Source: Seonamhaeicola sp. ML3 (GTDB taxonomy: Bacteria > Bacteroidota > Bacteroidia > Flavobacteriales > Flavobacteriaceae). From it: 64,000 nt of DNA. The notes under the pieces are model-generated. The model searched no databases. It saw only the letters and a program-made list of their open reading frames with translations, and was not told the DNA's origin. A program made the translations under genes and the position numbers. The stretch spans positions 930,001-994,000 of the forward strand of contig NZ_CP096884.1 of the NCBI RefSeq assembly GCF_023273855.1, given 5' to 3'. Every line of letters begins with the position of its first letter. Position 1 is the first letter of the stretch. Positions 17,708 through 27,338 of this stretch are shown here, piece after piece.

Positions 17708-17737
17708 AATCCCGCTACATTTCTGTAACGGGATTTC
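17708..17737 (-). terminator. rho-independent terminator after tonB-like copy 2
   Basis: AAATCCCG (17708-17715) pairs with CGGGATTT (17730-17737), with further pairing inside, and is followed on the minus strand by TTCTTTTTT. It lies 72 bp after the stop of the tonB-like gene at 17809 and separates the two tonB copies transcriptionally. Confidence 0.75.
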
Positions 17738-17808
17738 GCTTTATGTATTTATTCCTTTAAATTAACACTTAGACTCCGCTAGTGTATTGTGGGGAATTAT
17801 AATTTCAA

Positions 17809-18528
17809 TTAATCTTGTACCTGGAAAATAATCGGTAAAGAATATGGTACGTTTACTGGCTTACCACGTTGCTTTCCTGGTTTCATTTTTGGCAACAAAC
17901 CAATAACGCGTTTTGCTTCTTTCTCTAATCCAGGGTGTGGTGCTCTAGCTCTGATACCAACGACAGACCCTGTTTTGTCTATTTTAAAGATAACGTTGAT
18001 ACGTTGTCTTCCTGATAAACCTAAATCACTTGCTAACTCTGTGTTAAACTTTTTATTAACAAACTGAGATATCTTTTTAGACATACAAGCTCTTTTGGCG
18101 TTGTTATCCCCTCTATCACATCCAGGGAAAATTGGCACGTTTTCAATAACTGCAAATGGAACGTCGATATCTTCTTCTACTTCTTCTACAACTACCTCTT
18201 CTACTTCAACAATTTCAGTTTCTTGGTCAGCCTCGGTAGATTCGATTACAGTCTCTTCTACTTCCTCCTCATCTTCTACAATCTCTATGACTTCTGGTGC
18301 AGCTGGTGGCGGTGGTGGAGGTGGTGGTGTTTGGATTTGCTCCGTGATTGGAATTTCTTCTTCTAGCTCTTCATCCATATTAACCATACCTATATCTGTT
18401 TCAGACTTATCATAAGTTTTATGGTTAATGGCTAAATTGGTTAACAACAACATTAACGCTAGTCCTATAGCAAAGTACAAGGAACTGTTACGTCCCACAT
18501 TGGCTTTAGAATTTTTCTTAGGTTCCAT
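17809..18528 (-). CDS. energy transducer TonB-like protein (copy 2)
   Basis: A 239-residue TonB-like protein. The transmembrane helix is at about residues 14-32, then comes a spacer made of an unbroken run of eight prolines (about 68-75) and a strongly acidic Glu/Val segment (about 85-120). The C-terminal domain (about 130-239) starts NVPIFPGC with a second Cys in KRACMSKKIS, and carries GLSGRQRINVIFKIDKTG and PKMKPGKQRGKPV. The domain is almost the same length and order as in copy 1. It is 60 bp downstream of the VanZ-family gene, probably a member of the sprA operon or separately transcribed. Confidence 0.88.
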   Translation of the reverse strand: MEPKKNSKANVGRNSSLYFAIGLALMLLLTNLAINHKTYDKSETDIGMVNMDEELEEEIPITEQIQTPPPPPPPPAAPEVIEIVEDEEEVEETVIESTEADQETEIVEVEEVVVEEVEEDIDVPFAVIENVPIFPGCDRGDNNAKRACMSKKISQFVNKKFNTELASDLGLSGRQRINVIFKIDKTGSVVGIRARAPHPGLEKEAKRVIGLLPKMKPGKQRGKPVNVPYSLPIIFQVQD

Positions 18529-18588
18529 AATTTGTTTAGTTTATCAAGATTGCTAAAATAACTTTTTTTTTACCAAAAAAGCAAGAGT

Positions 18589-18966
18589 TTATATTTTTTT
18601 AATGTAGAAACTTTTGGTTATCCACAAGACCGCCAACGCCAATGCTGCCCCTAAGGTATTCGCAAAGGCATCGTAAACATCTAACCCTCTATATTTGGTA
18701 AGTGTACCTTGTAATACTTCAAGAATTATACCAAAAATTACGGCTAAGAAAAAAGCATAAAATAATGCCTTGCCTATTCTAAATTTAAATTTAACTAAGA
18801 ATGAAAAAGACCATAGCATAGTTAATAGACCATAAGCCCCGCAATGAAAAATTTTGTCGGCAAACGATATATCTAGGTCAGGTAAATTTTTTAGCCGTAT
18901 CAGGCTTATATAAGCTATAAATACTGTGTAGGCAATACTTATTGCTAATATACTTTTTCTAAGCAC
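18589..18966 (-). CDS. VanZ family membrane protein
   Basis: A 125-residue protein with four transmembrane segments and the VanZ-type wording [16 protein letters not shown] in the second part and [16 protein letters not shown] near the C-terminus. VanZ proteins contribute to teicoplanin resistance in enterococci, but most homologues, including this one, have no known role. The start is a GTG (18964-18966) because no ATG precedes the conserved region; it overlaps the gcvH stop by 8 bases, which implies translational coupling. The same gene follows gcvH in the sprA region of Flavobacterium. Confidence 0.88.
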   Translation of the reverse strand: MLRKSILAISIAYTVFIAYISLIRLKNLPDLDISFADKIFHCGAYGLLTMLWSFSFLVKFKFRIGKALFYAFFLAVIFGIILEVLQGTLTKYRGLDVYDAFANTLGAALALAVLWITKSFYIKKI

Positions 18967-19339
18967 CGATTAACTCCTTGTAGCCTTCGGCAGATAATAA
19001 ACTATCGGCCTCAGACAAATCTGAACATTTAATTTTTATCATCCAACCCTCACCATAAGGATCGGTATTTACTTTTTCAGGGTCGTCTTCCAAGGACTCA
19101 TTGAATTCAATGATTTCACCCGAAATTGGCAAAAACAAGTCCGACACTGTTTTAACAGCCTCTACCGTACCAAATATTTCATCGGCTTCTAAAGTTTCAT
19201 CTACAGTTTCAACCTCAACATAGACAATATCACCTAGTTCGCTTTGTGCAAAATCTGTAATTCCTACAATGGCAATATCGCCTTCTATTTTAACCCATTC
19301 GTGGTCTTTAGAGTATTTTAATTCTGATGGGATGTTCAT
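18959..19339 (-). CDS. gcvH: glycine cleavage system H protein
   Basis: A 126-residue lipoyl carrier that shuttles the methylamine group between the P and T proteins of glycine cleavage. The lipoylated lysine is Lys63 in [11 protein letters not shown]; the start [12 protein letters not shown] and the end GEGWMIKIK are family hallmarks. I choose the ATG at 19337-19339 because the protein then has the usual length and the upstream 13 codons are not conserved in the family. None of the other glycine-cleavage genes are nearby; gcvH sits 63 bp after sprA, an arrangement I also recall from F. johnsoniae. Confidence 0.95.
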   Translation of the reverse strand: MNIPSELKYSKDHEWVKIEGDIAIVGITDFAQSELGDIVYVEVETVDETLEADEIFGTVEAVKTVSDLFLPISGEIIEFNESLEDDPEKVNTDPYGEGWMIKIKCSDLSEADSLLSAEGYKELIGA

Positions 19340-19402
19340 AATGCTTTTATATTGTTTTAGACAAATGTATTTATTCAAAAAGGAAAATCAAACGCTTGTT
19401 CG

Positions 19403-22400
19403 TTAATTTCCAAAATTATATCGTAATGTTATACCAGACCTTACCGTAGTTTGGGGAAATGCCGTTGAAATAGCATACTCAGAAAACGCATAATCAAAAT
19501 AAAATATGCCCGTAAGGTTTCTACTGAAGGCATAATCTGCGGTGTACTTTAGGCCCCAAATGGTTTGACCGGAAGTAACTTGATTATTATCTAAATCTAA
19601 GTATCGTATTATCGTTTTGTTATCCCGAACAGAAACATCTGCTTTCATATTTAAATCGCTAACAATACGCTTTTTTGGCCCTGCCAATTTGGAGCGAATT
19701 CGTAAGTCTTTAATACGATATCCGAGACCTATTGTATATTCGTTGCCAAGTACTTCGGTTAATAAATTATTATCGAAACTAAGCGATAACATACGGTCTC
19801 TGGCGACTTCTGCTAAAATCTTTACCGAATTTTTCATTTCGAAATCTATTCGCACTAACGGACTAAAAGATTCGGTTAAATTAACACCTCCAAAAAGACG
19901 TTCGTTTTTAAAATTACCCGATTGATCAAAAGCTTCTTGGGGTTGGCTTGCATAATCTACCCCTGGTACCGGCGCTTCATTATCAAAAGGATCTGTGTTT
20001 AGATTTAAGTTTGTATTAAACTGGTTTATGGTGTAAGACGAACGGTAACCGTGGGTAACGGAAAAACGTCTGAAGCGTTTTTTAAACCACGCAAATTTCA
20101 TAAAACCAGAATATTTCAAGTCCCAGTTAGGAATTGGAATATCCCTGAAAGCACCTGTTTTAACTTTGCCTGCATCCTGCCCAGTATACGCTGCTAAAAA
20201 TGCAGGTAGTAGTACTTTTTGGTTGTTTTTCCCAAAGCCTAGAGGATACCCCTCACTGTCTCTAGCAAAGGTGGAATTTCCATAGAACTCCTCTGCCAAA
20301 CGATCGGCTATCTTAAGCCTATTGTTACTAAACTCTGTAAAAGGCGCAGAACTAATTTCATCACTCTGCTTAAAAGCAGTCTTAATCAAGACTGTAGAGA
20401 TATTAAAATTACCAAAAGTATTTGGTGCTAAGGATTGATACTCTAACTCTCCTGCTATGTTATCTACACGGTAATTTTCGGTGTAATTTTCAAAGTAAGT
20501 TCTATTACTAATGATATCTATCTTTAAATCCTTAACAGGTTCCAAACTGGCAGAAACATCTATTTGTTTGGTATGTGTAGCTGTATACTGTTGGTTAAAC
20601 GCATCGAAAACGGTTAACCAGCCTTTTCGAGCGGCCAAAAATCTCACATCGCTTTGGCTACCAAATGTAAAGCCTAAAGTAGGCTTAAACGTACCTATAA
20701 ACCCTGGTGTTTGCGTAAAACCAGGCAAGAAGGTTCCGTTATTTTCAGAATAACGTATTTGCATTCTTTTAATGCTTGTAAGCAATCCTATACCGGCATT
20801 TAAAATCTTAGTAGCAGTTTGGTTTTTAACTTTTGGTTTTGGTTTCTTTTTTACCCCTGGACCTCCTGGTGGCGTTCCTCCTTGAGTAACTCTACTTCTG
20901 GCTCTTTTTATTGGCTTTTTTACCAAGCCAATATACCTATAGAACTTGTTCATGTCTAACGATGCATTTAAATCATGAATATTAGAGTTTTGAACTGTAT
21001 GTGCCGGTGTACCTATACCGCCATCTGCAATGGGTCTTTCATAAAAATCCGAGCCTTTATCCCATTGAAAAGCACCTGTGTATTGATATGTCGCATCAAT
21101 AAAACTGAACGCTGGAATTTTCTTTAAAGGCAATTGGTAGATTATTCCTAAATTTTGACTTTGTCTATTAGGATCACCAAGATCCAATAAACCGTCCCAA
21201 ACATCAAGTGTTTCATCTTGTTCTCCCCTAATTAAATCGTTGTCCTTAAAATAATTACGTACTATATTATTGTTTGCAGCCGTAAAATTAAGCTGTAGGG
21301 CATCTGTTAAGTTATAGTTGATAGTATACTGAAAATCGAAGGTGTAATTTCTCCTAAACAGTTCTTCTACCGCTATATTATTACCCGTTAAATCAACCTC
21401 TCTAAACTTTTGTGTATTAAACTGTCGGTTGATGTCTGTATTTATTGCCACACTCGATGGTAATAAATTAAAGTTCATGTCTTTTAAGAATTTCCAGTAG
21501 CGCCCCGTAAATAAGGAATCGTTTTTCTTAAAAGGTTCCACTTTAACCGGATTAAAATTGAAGGCATAATTCGCCCCCATTCTTACGGTTTTATTTACCG
21601 AGTTCTCTATTTCGAAATCCCGATGCTCCACTTTATTATAAGAGTAATTGAGTGTTAGATTTTCTACATCGTAAAAACGCGGTGTTTTTTCTGTTGTCCT
21701 CGTTTTCCTAACCCCTATAAAATTGATACTCTGGCGCTTTGTATAATCTTCAGATTGTTGTTTAACGGTTTCTCTTTCCTCGGCACTATTAGCCGCTGCC
21801 AATCGAGACTCTAAAGTTAAATCCTTATAAAACTGATCGTATTTTGGCGTAATAAGTTCTTCGCTTTGCGCATAATTAAATGGTACTTGAACACCCCATT
21901 TTTTTGGTAATAGCTGCCCAACTTGAACATTAGTGACTACATCGTATTGTTTTATATCTTCTAAACTACGCTGAGTTGGGCCTTGCTCAATCCCACCAAA
22001 ACCAGAGGTACTTTGCCTACCCGTAGCACTAATGTTTGCAAAATCAGCAATATTGGTATCCATACTTACCACAGCTGCCCAACCACCTTCATTATCCATA
22101 TCGGATAAACGCAATTCGTTGAACCAAACTTCGGCACAAACATCATTTCTACTGGTGGCATTCTTTACACCAACCATCAAGGTTCTAATATCTCCAAAGT
22201 TAGGATTACCCTTTATCCCTATTCTTTGCTGTCCGGTAACATACCCCGAAAAAGCATCGTTTACCAATACCAAATCATTACCAACCACATCGTAAAACGT
22301 GGGGTCTTCGTCTCCTAGAGTTCCGTCGGAAATCCCCTGTGATTTTATCCTACCTAGAAGTTCTATAGGTAAATTGATTTCATTGACTTCAGGCCAAAGC

Positions 22401-25400
22401 CCTTCTCTAGTTAGAGACGTGGAAACCTGCAATGGTATTTCAATTTGGTAGAAGTTATCGTTTAAATCGTTACCAATTCTTATGAATCCTACAACTTCAT
22501 TATCGGATAAGCTTTGTCCGTCGTCGGCACCAGCATGCATAAACATCCTAAGACGTTTAAACTGACGCATATCCACATTAATATTTTTGAATACTGCCTT
22601 AGAATCTTTGGTTTCCAAATTACAAACATTCACAACTAAGGATTGTTCGTTTTGTTCGATAACCGTGTTATTATTAAATAACTCCTCTGGCTCAATTCCT
22701 GGTGGTCTGTCGTAACTCCCTTCATTTTCCAGTGTTCCTATTACACCCACAGAAAAATCGGTTTGCGGATCATCTGGAGTAGGGTCGTCTTTATCCAGAG
22801 CTTGGGTGTAACGTCGCCAATCACTTCGAACCAAATCTAAAGTACCAAAACGGAAAATGGTTTGCTCAGTAAACTCTTTTAGATACATACGCACAAAACG
22901 AACCGATCTGATATCTGGACTGTTAACCAACTTTACATGGCTTCCTTGTACTGGAATTCGTAATAAATACCATCTCACATTTTCAGTACTTCCATTGGGC
23001 ATGTTTCGAGGTCTTTCCTTAAAATCCCTTAAAAAATCCCGAAGAGGATTACTCAATGGTAAGTTATCGAATTCTGCCTGTGTAGCTGGTAGCGTTTGCC
23101 TAGTAATATCTAACTCGTATTCAAAGTAACTATCAATAGTATTCATTGTATTATCTCTATTGATATCTTCTACATCGGGTTGCGTATTGGCTGCTCTCTG
23201 CGTATCTGTAAAGGTATCTGGTGTATTACCTTCTACCCCATTAAACTTTTTATAGCGATCAAAAATATTTCCTGAAGCGTCAAGGAAATAGGTGTAGTTA
23301 TCTTTTGAAGGATCTGGTAAATCTCCATAGGCTGGTGGCAACCCTTCTCTACCAACAAATTTAACCTCTTCCGGATCATTATACCCATCATAACCAACAT
23401 CTTGATTTGTACGTTCCTGACCTGTTGTATCGAATGCGTAAATCAAAGATTGGTTTTGTGGTACTATAGATCCCCATGTTGTAGGGTTTTGGGTAAGTAA
23501 ATCTACATTACCATCTTCAGGAAGGCCATTTTCATATAGCTTCTTACCATCTTTGATAATGTCTTCTGAAATATTACCGAGGTTGAACACCAATTTACCT
23601 CCAGGGTTGGACGGATTTTCTTGAAAAGGATCTTGTAACCAGAACTCTATATACTCTACATTTTGTTGCTCAAAGTCTGTAGAGGTTAACTGTCTTGTTA
23701 TTCCTGCCCAAGAATCTTCTGGTCTTGTAAGTGTTTCAGAAGTTATATCTATATCGGTAGTTTGAAAATTATAAGGCCCTCTTTCCGTAGGATAATAAGC
23801 CAAATCTAAAGTAAAAAGCACTGAATTTTGCCCTTGTACTAGATCTCTATCTGGGAACAGCTCATTAATGAATACTCTACTGGTAAATAACGATGATAGG
23901 TCATTATCTGTAATCCCAGTTGGTCTTCTTGAACTGTAAAAAATAGGATCTATGCTATACCAGTTTAACATCGCTCTACCATAACCATTTTGAATTCCTT
24001 GACTATCTTCAATCTCATCATCTATACCATTCCCATCCACGTCCAGAGGTCTACTGGATAGAAACCACGATTGTTGTGCCCTTAGATCTATGGCGTTTTG
24101 TGTGCCTTCGAAATCGTCTATGTAAGAGGTAGCCTCTCCATTAAAATCAGTACCATTAGGAGCTCCAGGAGCCAAATAGGCAAACTCACCCCGTAAGGAC
24201 AGGTTAGATTCTGCATCGGTATCTATATTTGGTAATTTGTTAGCCAACCTAGTAAGGAAAGGTACTTTTGTGGCATAATTACCATTAAAACCAAAAATAG
24301 TGTTGTTTGTAGGCTCTGTACCAAAATTAGCCTTTTGTGTTATTGGGCGCTCATTTAAGTTTAAAAGTGTTGCTCCAAGCACAAAATCCTCGCTAAACTT
24401 ATGTTCTATGTTAAGCCCAGTAAATCGTCTGGTTTGTTGTCCAAAAACCGCATTACTCTCGTTTGAAACTTCGATGGGGGTGTTCGATTGCAATAAGGCT
24501 TCATCAAGAATTTGAACAGTTCCAACCTGATAGTTAACCGTATAATCAATACCTTCTACCAAAACACGACCCCCGGCTCTCACAACGACCGATCCTGGTG
24601 TAGCTGCAAAACCAATAGGAATACCGCTGGAACCTTCAGATTTAAATCGTCCTTTTAATTTAAATTTGTTCTTTTCAGCTTCTTCTAAAGCCGCGGTTTT
24701 TGTTTCTTTATAAAGAATATCGTAAACATATTTTCTTTGATTTTCATTGTATAGACTGTTATCGTCCTCGTAGGTTCCTCCTCCTAACACATCAAAGAGA
24801 TACTCTCCGAAAGGCTCGGCATTGGTGAAAATAATTTTACCGCCCTGTGGAATGACCGTAATACCCGGAAAGAAATCGAAGAAACCATCACCATTGGCCT
24901 GTGGATCGTTATTAAAGTTTAATTTATCGAGATTAAAAACTCTTAGGAGCGGTATATTCTCAATAAGATCTTCTTCAGGAGTAGATCCGTTTACCGGGTT
25001 TCCGTTTATATCTAAGTCAAAATTAGCTCCAACTGGTGTAATATAATTTAATGGAGAGGCTTCGTTGTAAAAAATATTTAATGTAAAATCATCGGGACTT
25101 AGGGTGAATGCTCCCGTATCATAGATATTTTTCATCATTAAGTCCCAAACGGGTTGATCTACATTGGTAATACTACTCTTTAACATTTTTAAAACCAATG
25201 CTTTATTTACCACATTGGTTACTTGACCAGAATTACTATCTACATTAACAGCTGTTGCTTCTACACCATCGTTTGCAAATTCACCTACTTGATAAACTTC
25301 ACCACCAAGGGTATATTGAAATGCTACCGCTAAAACTTCATCATTATTTAAACGCTGCTGAAGTGATATGTATCCCAATTGCGGGTTTAACGTATACTCT

Positions 25401-26701
25401 TGCGGTGATAACTTTCTGGCATTTTCCAGCTTCGCATAATCAAACCCTTCATTAAGACCAGAGATTAAGAATCCACCTGTATCTACGGTAGAAATATCTC
25501 GTATGGCCTCGGTTATTTGAGAACCGGCTCCACCAATATTATTGGGGTCAAAATCGTTGTTACCGTTATCTGGATTAGCATTAGGCCCAACATTTACAAA
25601 TCCTGGAGGAGGTGATTGCAACCCTATTCTATTCGATTCTCCAATATCTTGAATCGCCACGATATTCCTTACATTCTCAGTTCTGTTGCTTCTGTTGGTT
25701 ATCCATACTTCTAATCTGGTAATCTGAAGTCCCCTATTATTTATGTTAGGATAAAACTCTAACGATTTATCATAGGTCTCCCTAAAGTATTGCGATAAGA
25801 AGAAGTGCCTATTTTCATCGTAGTCTCTTATAAAAAGTTCAAACTCCTCTACCGTTCCACCACCTTGGGCAACTACCGTATTACCTTGTGATCGCTGTTC
25901 TGAGAAAACCCCTGTTATGGTTGTCCTCCCAAATTGCAATTGTGTTTTTACACCAAATAAACTTTGTGCTCCTGTTATTAAAGAACTGTTTAAAGGCATG
26001 TTAACGTTACCTACTTCTATCTTTTGAATGATATCATCTTCCGTTGGGGTATACTCTAACTTTATTAAGTTTTGGAAATCGAAGGATGCCTGCGTATCGT
26101 AATTTGCATTAACTTGCAACCTCGTACCAACTTTCCCTTGAAGACTTAAATTAATTCTTTGATCAAAATCGAAAGTAAAATTACTTCTATTTCGGGGTGA
26201 AAACGATGGATTATCCTGTCTTGAAAATAGAATACCTAAATCCATTTCAACAGAACCTTGTGGTATAACCTCTATAGTGTTGCCGCCAAATATACTTTCA
26301 AACAATCCAGATTTAACATAAAATTCTGGCAATAAGTTCTTTTGGGCTTCTTCACCGCCTTTTTTTCCATCGAACGCATCAATCTTTTCTTTGTAATACG
26401 ATTTTATATTTTCCTTGGCAACAAGTTGATGGTATTCTTGTGGCGTTAATATTACCGGGTACTTGATATTAAAACTCCCTAACTTTTCGGTGTAGATGTA
26501 CCTATCTGTTATAGGGTCGTAAGTATACTTAGATTCTATACTATTTGGCAATGGTGCTTTAATACTTCCTTTGCTAAACCCTGTTTTTGTTGAATCTTGA
26601 GCTGTTTCTTGAGACCAAGATACTATTGAAAAAAGCAGTAGCAAGGTCAGGATTGTAGATTGTTTTTTCGAATTATAAAATTTGAGGTTGGCTTTATTCA
26701 A
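19403..26701 (-). CDS. sprA: cell-surface protein SprA, T9SS outer-membrane translocon (Sov homologue)
   Basis: A 2432-residue protein, about the length of the known SprA/Sov. It forms the giant outer-membrane barrel through which T9SS cargo leaves the cell, and it is needed for gliding in Flavobacterium. A Sec signal peptide is at the N-terminus (residues about 15-31, ending SWSQ). The mature region begins with proline- and charged segments and then has very long runs of alternating strands with Asn/Tyr/Arg; the last strand is RSGITLRYNFGN, with the canonical aromatic/Asn ending. The start is unusual: between the ruvA stop (26708-26710) and the signal peptide the only candidates are TTG (26699-26701) and ATT, so TTG is most likely. 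It starts 6 bp after ruvA. Confidence 0.97.
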   Translation of the reverse strand: MNKANLKFYNSKKQSTILTLLLLFSIVSWSQETAQDSTKTGFSKGSIKAPLPNSIESKYTYDPITDRYIYTEKLGSFNIKYPVILTPQEYHQLVAKENIKSYYKEKIDAFDGKKGGEEAQKNLLPEFYVKSGLFESIFGGNTIEVIPQGSVEMDLGILFSRQDNPSFSPRNRSNFTFDFDQRINLSLQGKVGTRLQVNANYDTQASFDFQNLIKLEYTPTEDDIIQKIEVGNVNMPLNSSLITGAQSLFGVKTQLQFGRTTITGVFSEQRSQGNTVVAQGGGTVEEFELFIRDYDENRHFFLSQYFRETYDKSLEFYPNINNRGLQITRLEVWITNRSNRTENVRNIVAIQDIGESNRIGLQSPPPGFVNVGPNANPDNGNNDFDPNNIGGAGSQITEAIRDISTVDTGGFLISGLNEGFDYAKLENARKLSPQEYTLNPQLGYISLQQRLNNDEVLAVAFQYTLGGEVYQVGEFANDGVEATAVNVDSNSGQVTNVVNKALVLKMLKSSITNVDQPVWDLMMKNIYDTGAFTLSPDDFTLNIFYNEASPLNYITPVGANFDLDINGNPVNGSTPEEDLIENIPLLRVFNLDKLNFNNDPQANGDGFFDFFPGITVIPQGGKIIFTNAEPFGEYLFDVLGGGTYEDDNSLYNENQRKYVYDILYKETKTAALEEAEKNKFKLKGRFKSEGSSGIPIGFAATPGSVVVRAGGRVLVEGIDYTVNYQVGTVQILDEALLQSNTPIEVSNESNAVFGQQTRRFTGLNIEHKFSEDFVLGATLLNLNERPITQKANFGTEPTNNTIFGFNGNYATKVPFLTRLANKLPNIDTDAESNLSLRGEFAYLAPGAPNGTDFNGEATSYIDDFEGTQNAIDLRAQQSWFLSSRPLDVDGNGIDDEIEDSQGIQNGYGRAMLNWYSIDPIFYSSRRPTGITDNDLSSLFTSRVFINELFPDRDLVQGQNSVLFTLDLAYYPTERGPYNFQTTDIDITSETLTRPEDSWAGITRQLTSTDFEQQNVEYIEFWLQDPFQENPSNPGGKLVFNLGNISEDIIKDGKKLYENGLPEDGNVDLLTQNPTTWGSIVPQNQSLIYAFDTTGQERTNQDVGYDGYNDPEEVKFVGREGLPPAYGDLPDPSKDNYTYFLDASGNIFDRYKKFNGVEGNTPDTFTDTQRAANTQPDVEDINRDNTMNTIDSYFEYELDITRQTLPATQAEFDNLPLSNPLRDFLRDFKERPRNMPNGSTENVRWYLLRIPVQGSHVKLVNSPDIRSVRFVRMYLKEFTEQTIFRFGTLDLVRSDWRRYTQALDKDDPTPDDPQTDFSVGVIGTLENEGSYDRPPGIEPEELFNNNTVIEQNEQSLVVNVCNLETKDSKAVFKNINVDMRQFKRLRMFMHAGADDGQSLSDNEVVGFIRIGNDLNDNFYQIEIPLQVSTSLTREGLWPEVNEINLPIELLGRIKSQGISDGTLGDEDPTFYDVVGNDLVLVNDAFSGYVTGQQRIGIKGNPNFGDIRTLMVGVKNATSRNDVCAEVWFNELRLSDMDNEGGWAAVVSMDTNIADFANISATGRQSTSGFGGIEQGPTQRSLEDIKQYDVVTNVQVGQLLPKKWGVQVPFNYAQSEELITPKYDQFYKDLTLESRLAAANSAEERETVKQQSEDYTKRQSINFIGVRKTRTTEKTPRFYDVENLTLNYSYNKVEHRDFEIENSVNKTVRMGANYAFNFNPVKVEPFKKNDSLFTGRYWKFLKDMNFNLLPSSVAINTDINRQFNTQKFREVDLTGNNIAVEELFRRNYTFDFQYTINYNLTDALQLNFTAANNNIVRNYFKDNDLIRGEQDETLDVWDGLLDLGDPNRQSQNLGIIYQLPLKKIPAFSFIDATYQYTGAFQWDKGSDFYERPIADGGIGTPAHTVQNSNIHDLNASLDMNKFYRYIGLVKKPIKRARSRVTQGGTPPGGPGVKKKPKPKVKNQTATKILNAGIGLLTSIKRMQIRYSENNGTFLPGFTQTPGFIGTFKPTLGFTFGSQSDVRFLAARKGWLTVFDAFNQQYTATHTKQIDVSASLEPVKDLKIDIISNRTYFENYTENYRVDNIAGELEYQSLAPNTFGNFNISTVLIKTAFKQSDEISSAPFTEFSNNRLKIADRLAEEFYGNSTFARDSEGYPLGFGKNNQKVLLPAFLAAYTGQDAGKVKTGAFRDIPIPNWDLKYSGFMKFAWFKKRFRRFSVTHGYRSSYTINQFNTNLNLNTDPFDNEAPVPGVDYASQPQEAFDQSGNFKNERLFGGVNLTESFSPLVRIDFEMKNSVKILAEVARDRMLSLSFDNNLLTEVLGNEYTIGLGYRIKDLRIRSKLAGPKKRIVSDLNMKADVSVRDNKTIIRYLDLDNNQVTSGQTIWGLKYTADYAFSRNLTGIFYFDYAFSEYAISTAFPQTTVRSGITLRYNFGN

Positions 26702-26707
26702 AATAAA

Positions 26708-27289
26708 CTATAAATTTTTTAGAGCTTGTTTTATAATGGTCTCGACGTTGGCTTCTGGTTCTGAAGCTACAATCTTATCGACCACGCGTTCTGCCTGTTT
26801 TTTTGCAAATCCAAGTACTTCTAATGCAGATAACGCTTCTTCTTTACTGGTATTGTCTTGAGATACCGAAACTTCGTCGATATCATAAATCTTTAATATT
26901 TTGTCCTTTATATCTAAAATTACACGTTGTGCCGTTTTAGCGCCAATACCTTTAACAGACTGAATTAAAGCTACATCGCTATTAGCTATACCTTCCCGAA
27001 TCTGTTTAGGAGTAAGTGAGGATAACATGGTACGCGCTGTGCTTGCTCCTATACCGCTTACCGAGATTAATAATCTGAAAATCTCTCTTTCGGCAACTGT
27101 AGAAAAACCATAAAGTGCATGCGCATCCTCCCTAACTTGAAGATGTGTATATAACTTCAGAAATTCATTATCTGGAATTTGAGAGAATGTGTTTAAAGAA
27201 ATATTAATCATATAGCCTACACCATTACAATCAATAACTACATGTGTTGGTTGTTTTTCGGCAAGCTTACCCTGTATATGCGTAATCAT
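26708..27289 (-). CDS. ruvA: Holliday junction branch migration protein RuvA
   Basis: A 193-residue tetrameric DNA-binding protein that loads RuvB onto Holliday junctions. It has the N-terminal OB fold (MITHIQGKLAEKQP, residues 1-63), two helix-hairpin-helix motifs (ISVSGIGASTARTML and SVKGIGAKTAQRVIL), and the C-terminal domain III (about 145-193) that contacts RuvB. It follows maeB by 49 bp and precedes sprA by 6 bp, the order also found in Flavobacterium. Confidence 0.97.
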   Translation of the reverse strand: MITHIQGKLAEKQPTHVVIDCNGVGYMINISLNTFSQIPDNEFLKLYTHLQVREDAHALYGFSTVAEREIFRLLISVSGIGASTARTMLSSLTPKQIREGIANSDVALIQSVKGIGAKTAQRVILDIKDKILKIYDIDEVSVSQDNTSKEEALSALEVLGFAKKQAERVVDKIVASEPEANVETIIKQALKNL

Positions 27290-27338
27290 TTAATCATTTT
27301 CCTTGACCTCCAAATGTACTAAAATTATTGGCATATCA

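Noticed and set aside
18095-18415. A Ser/Thr/Gly-rich frame on the + strand opposite the second tonB-like gene.
   Set aside because: The Ser and Gly richness is the reverse of the Glu/Val and Pro codons of TonB; it is a shadow.
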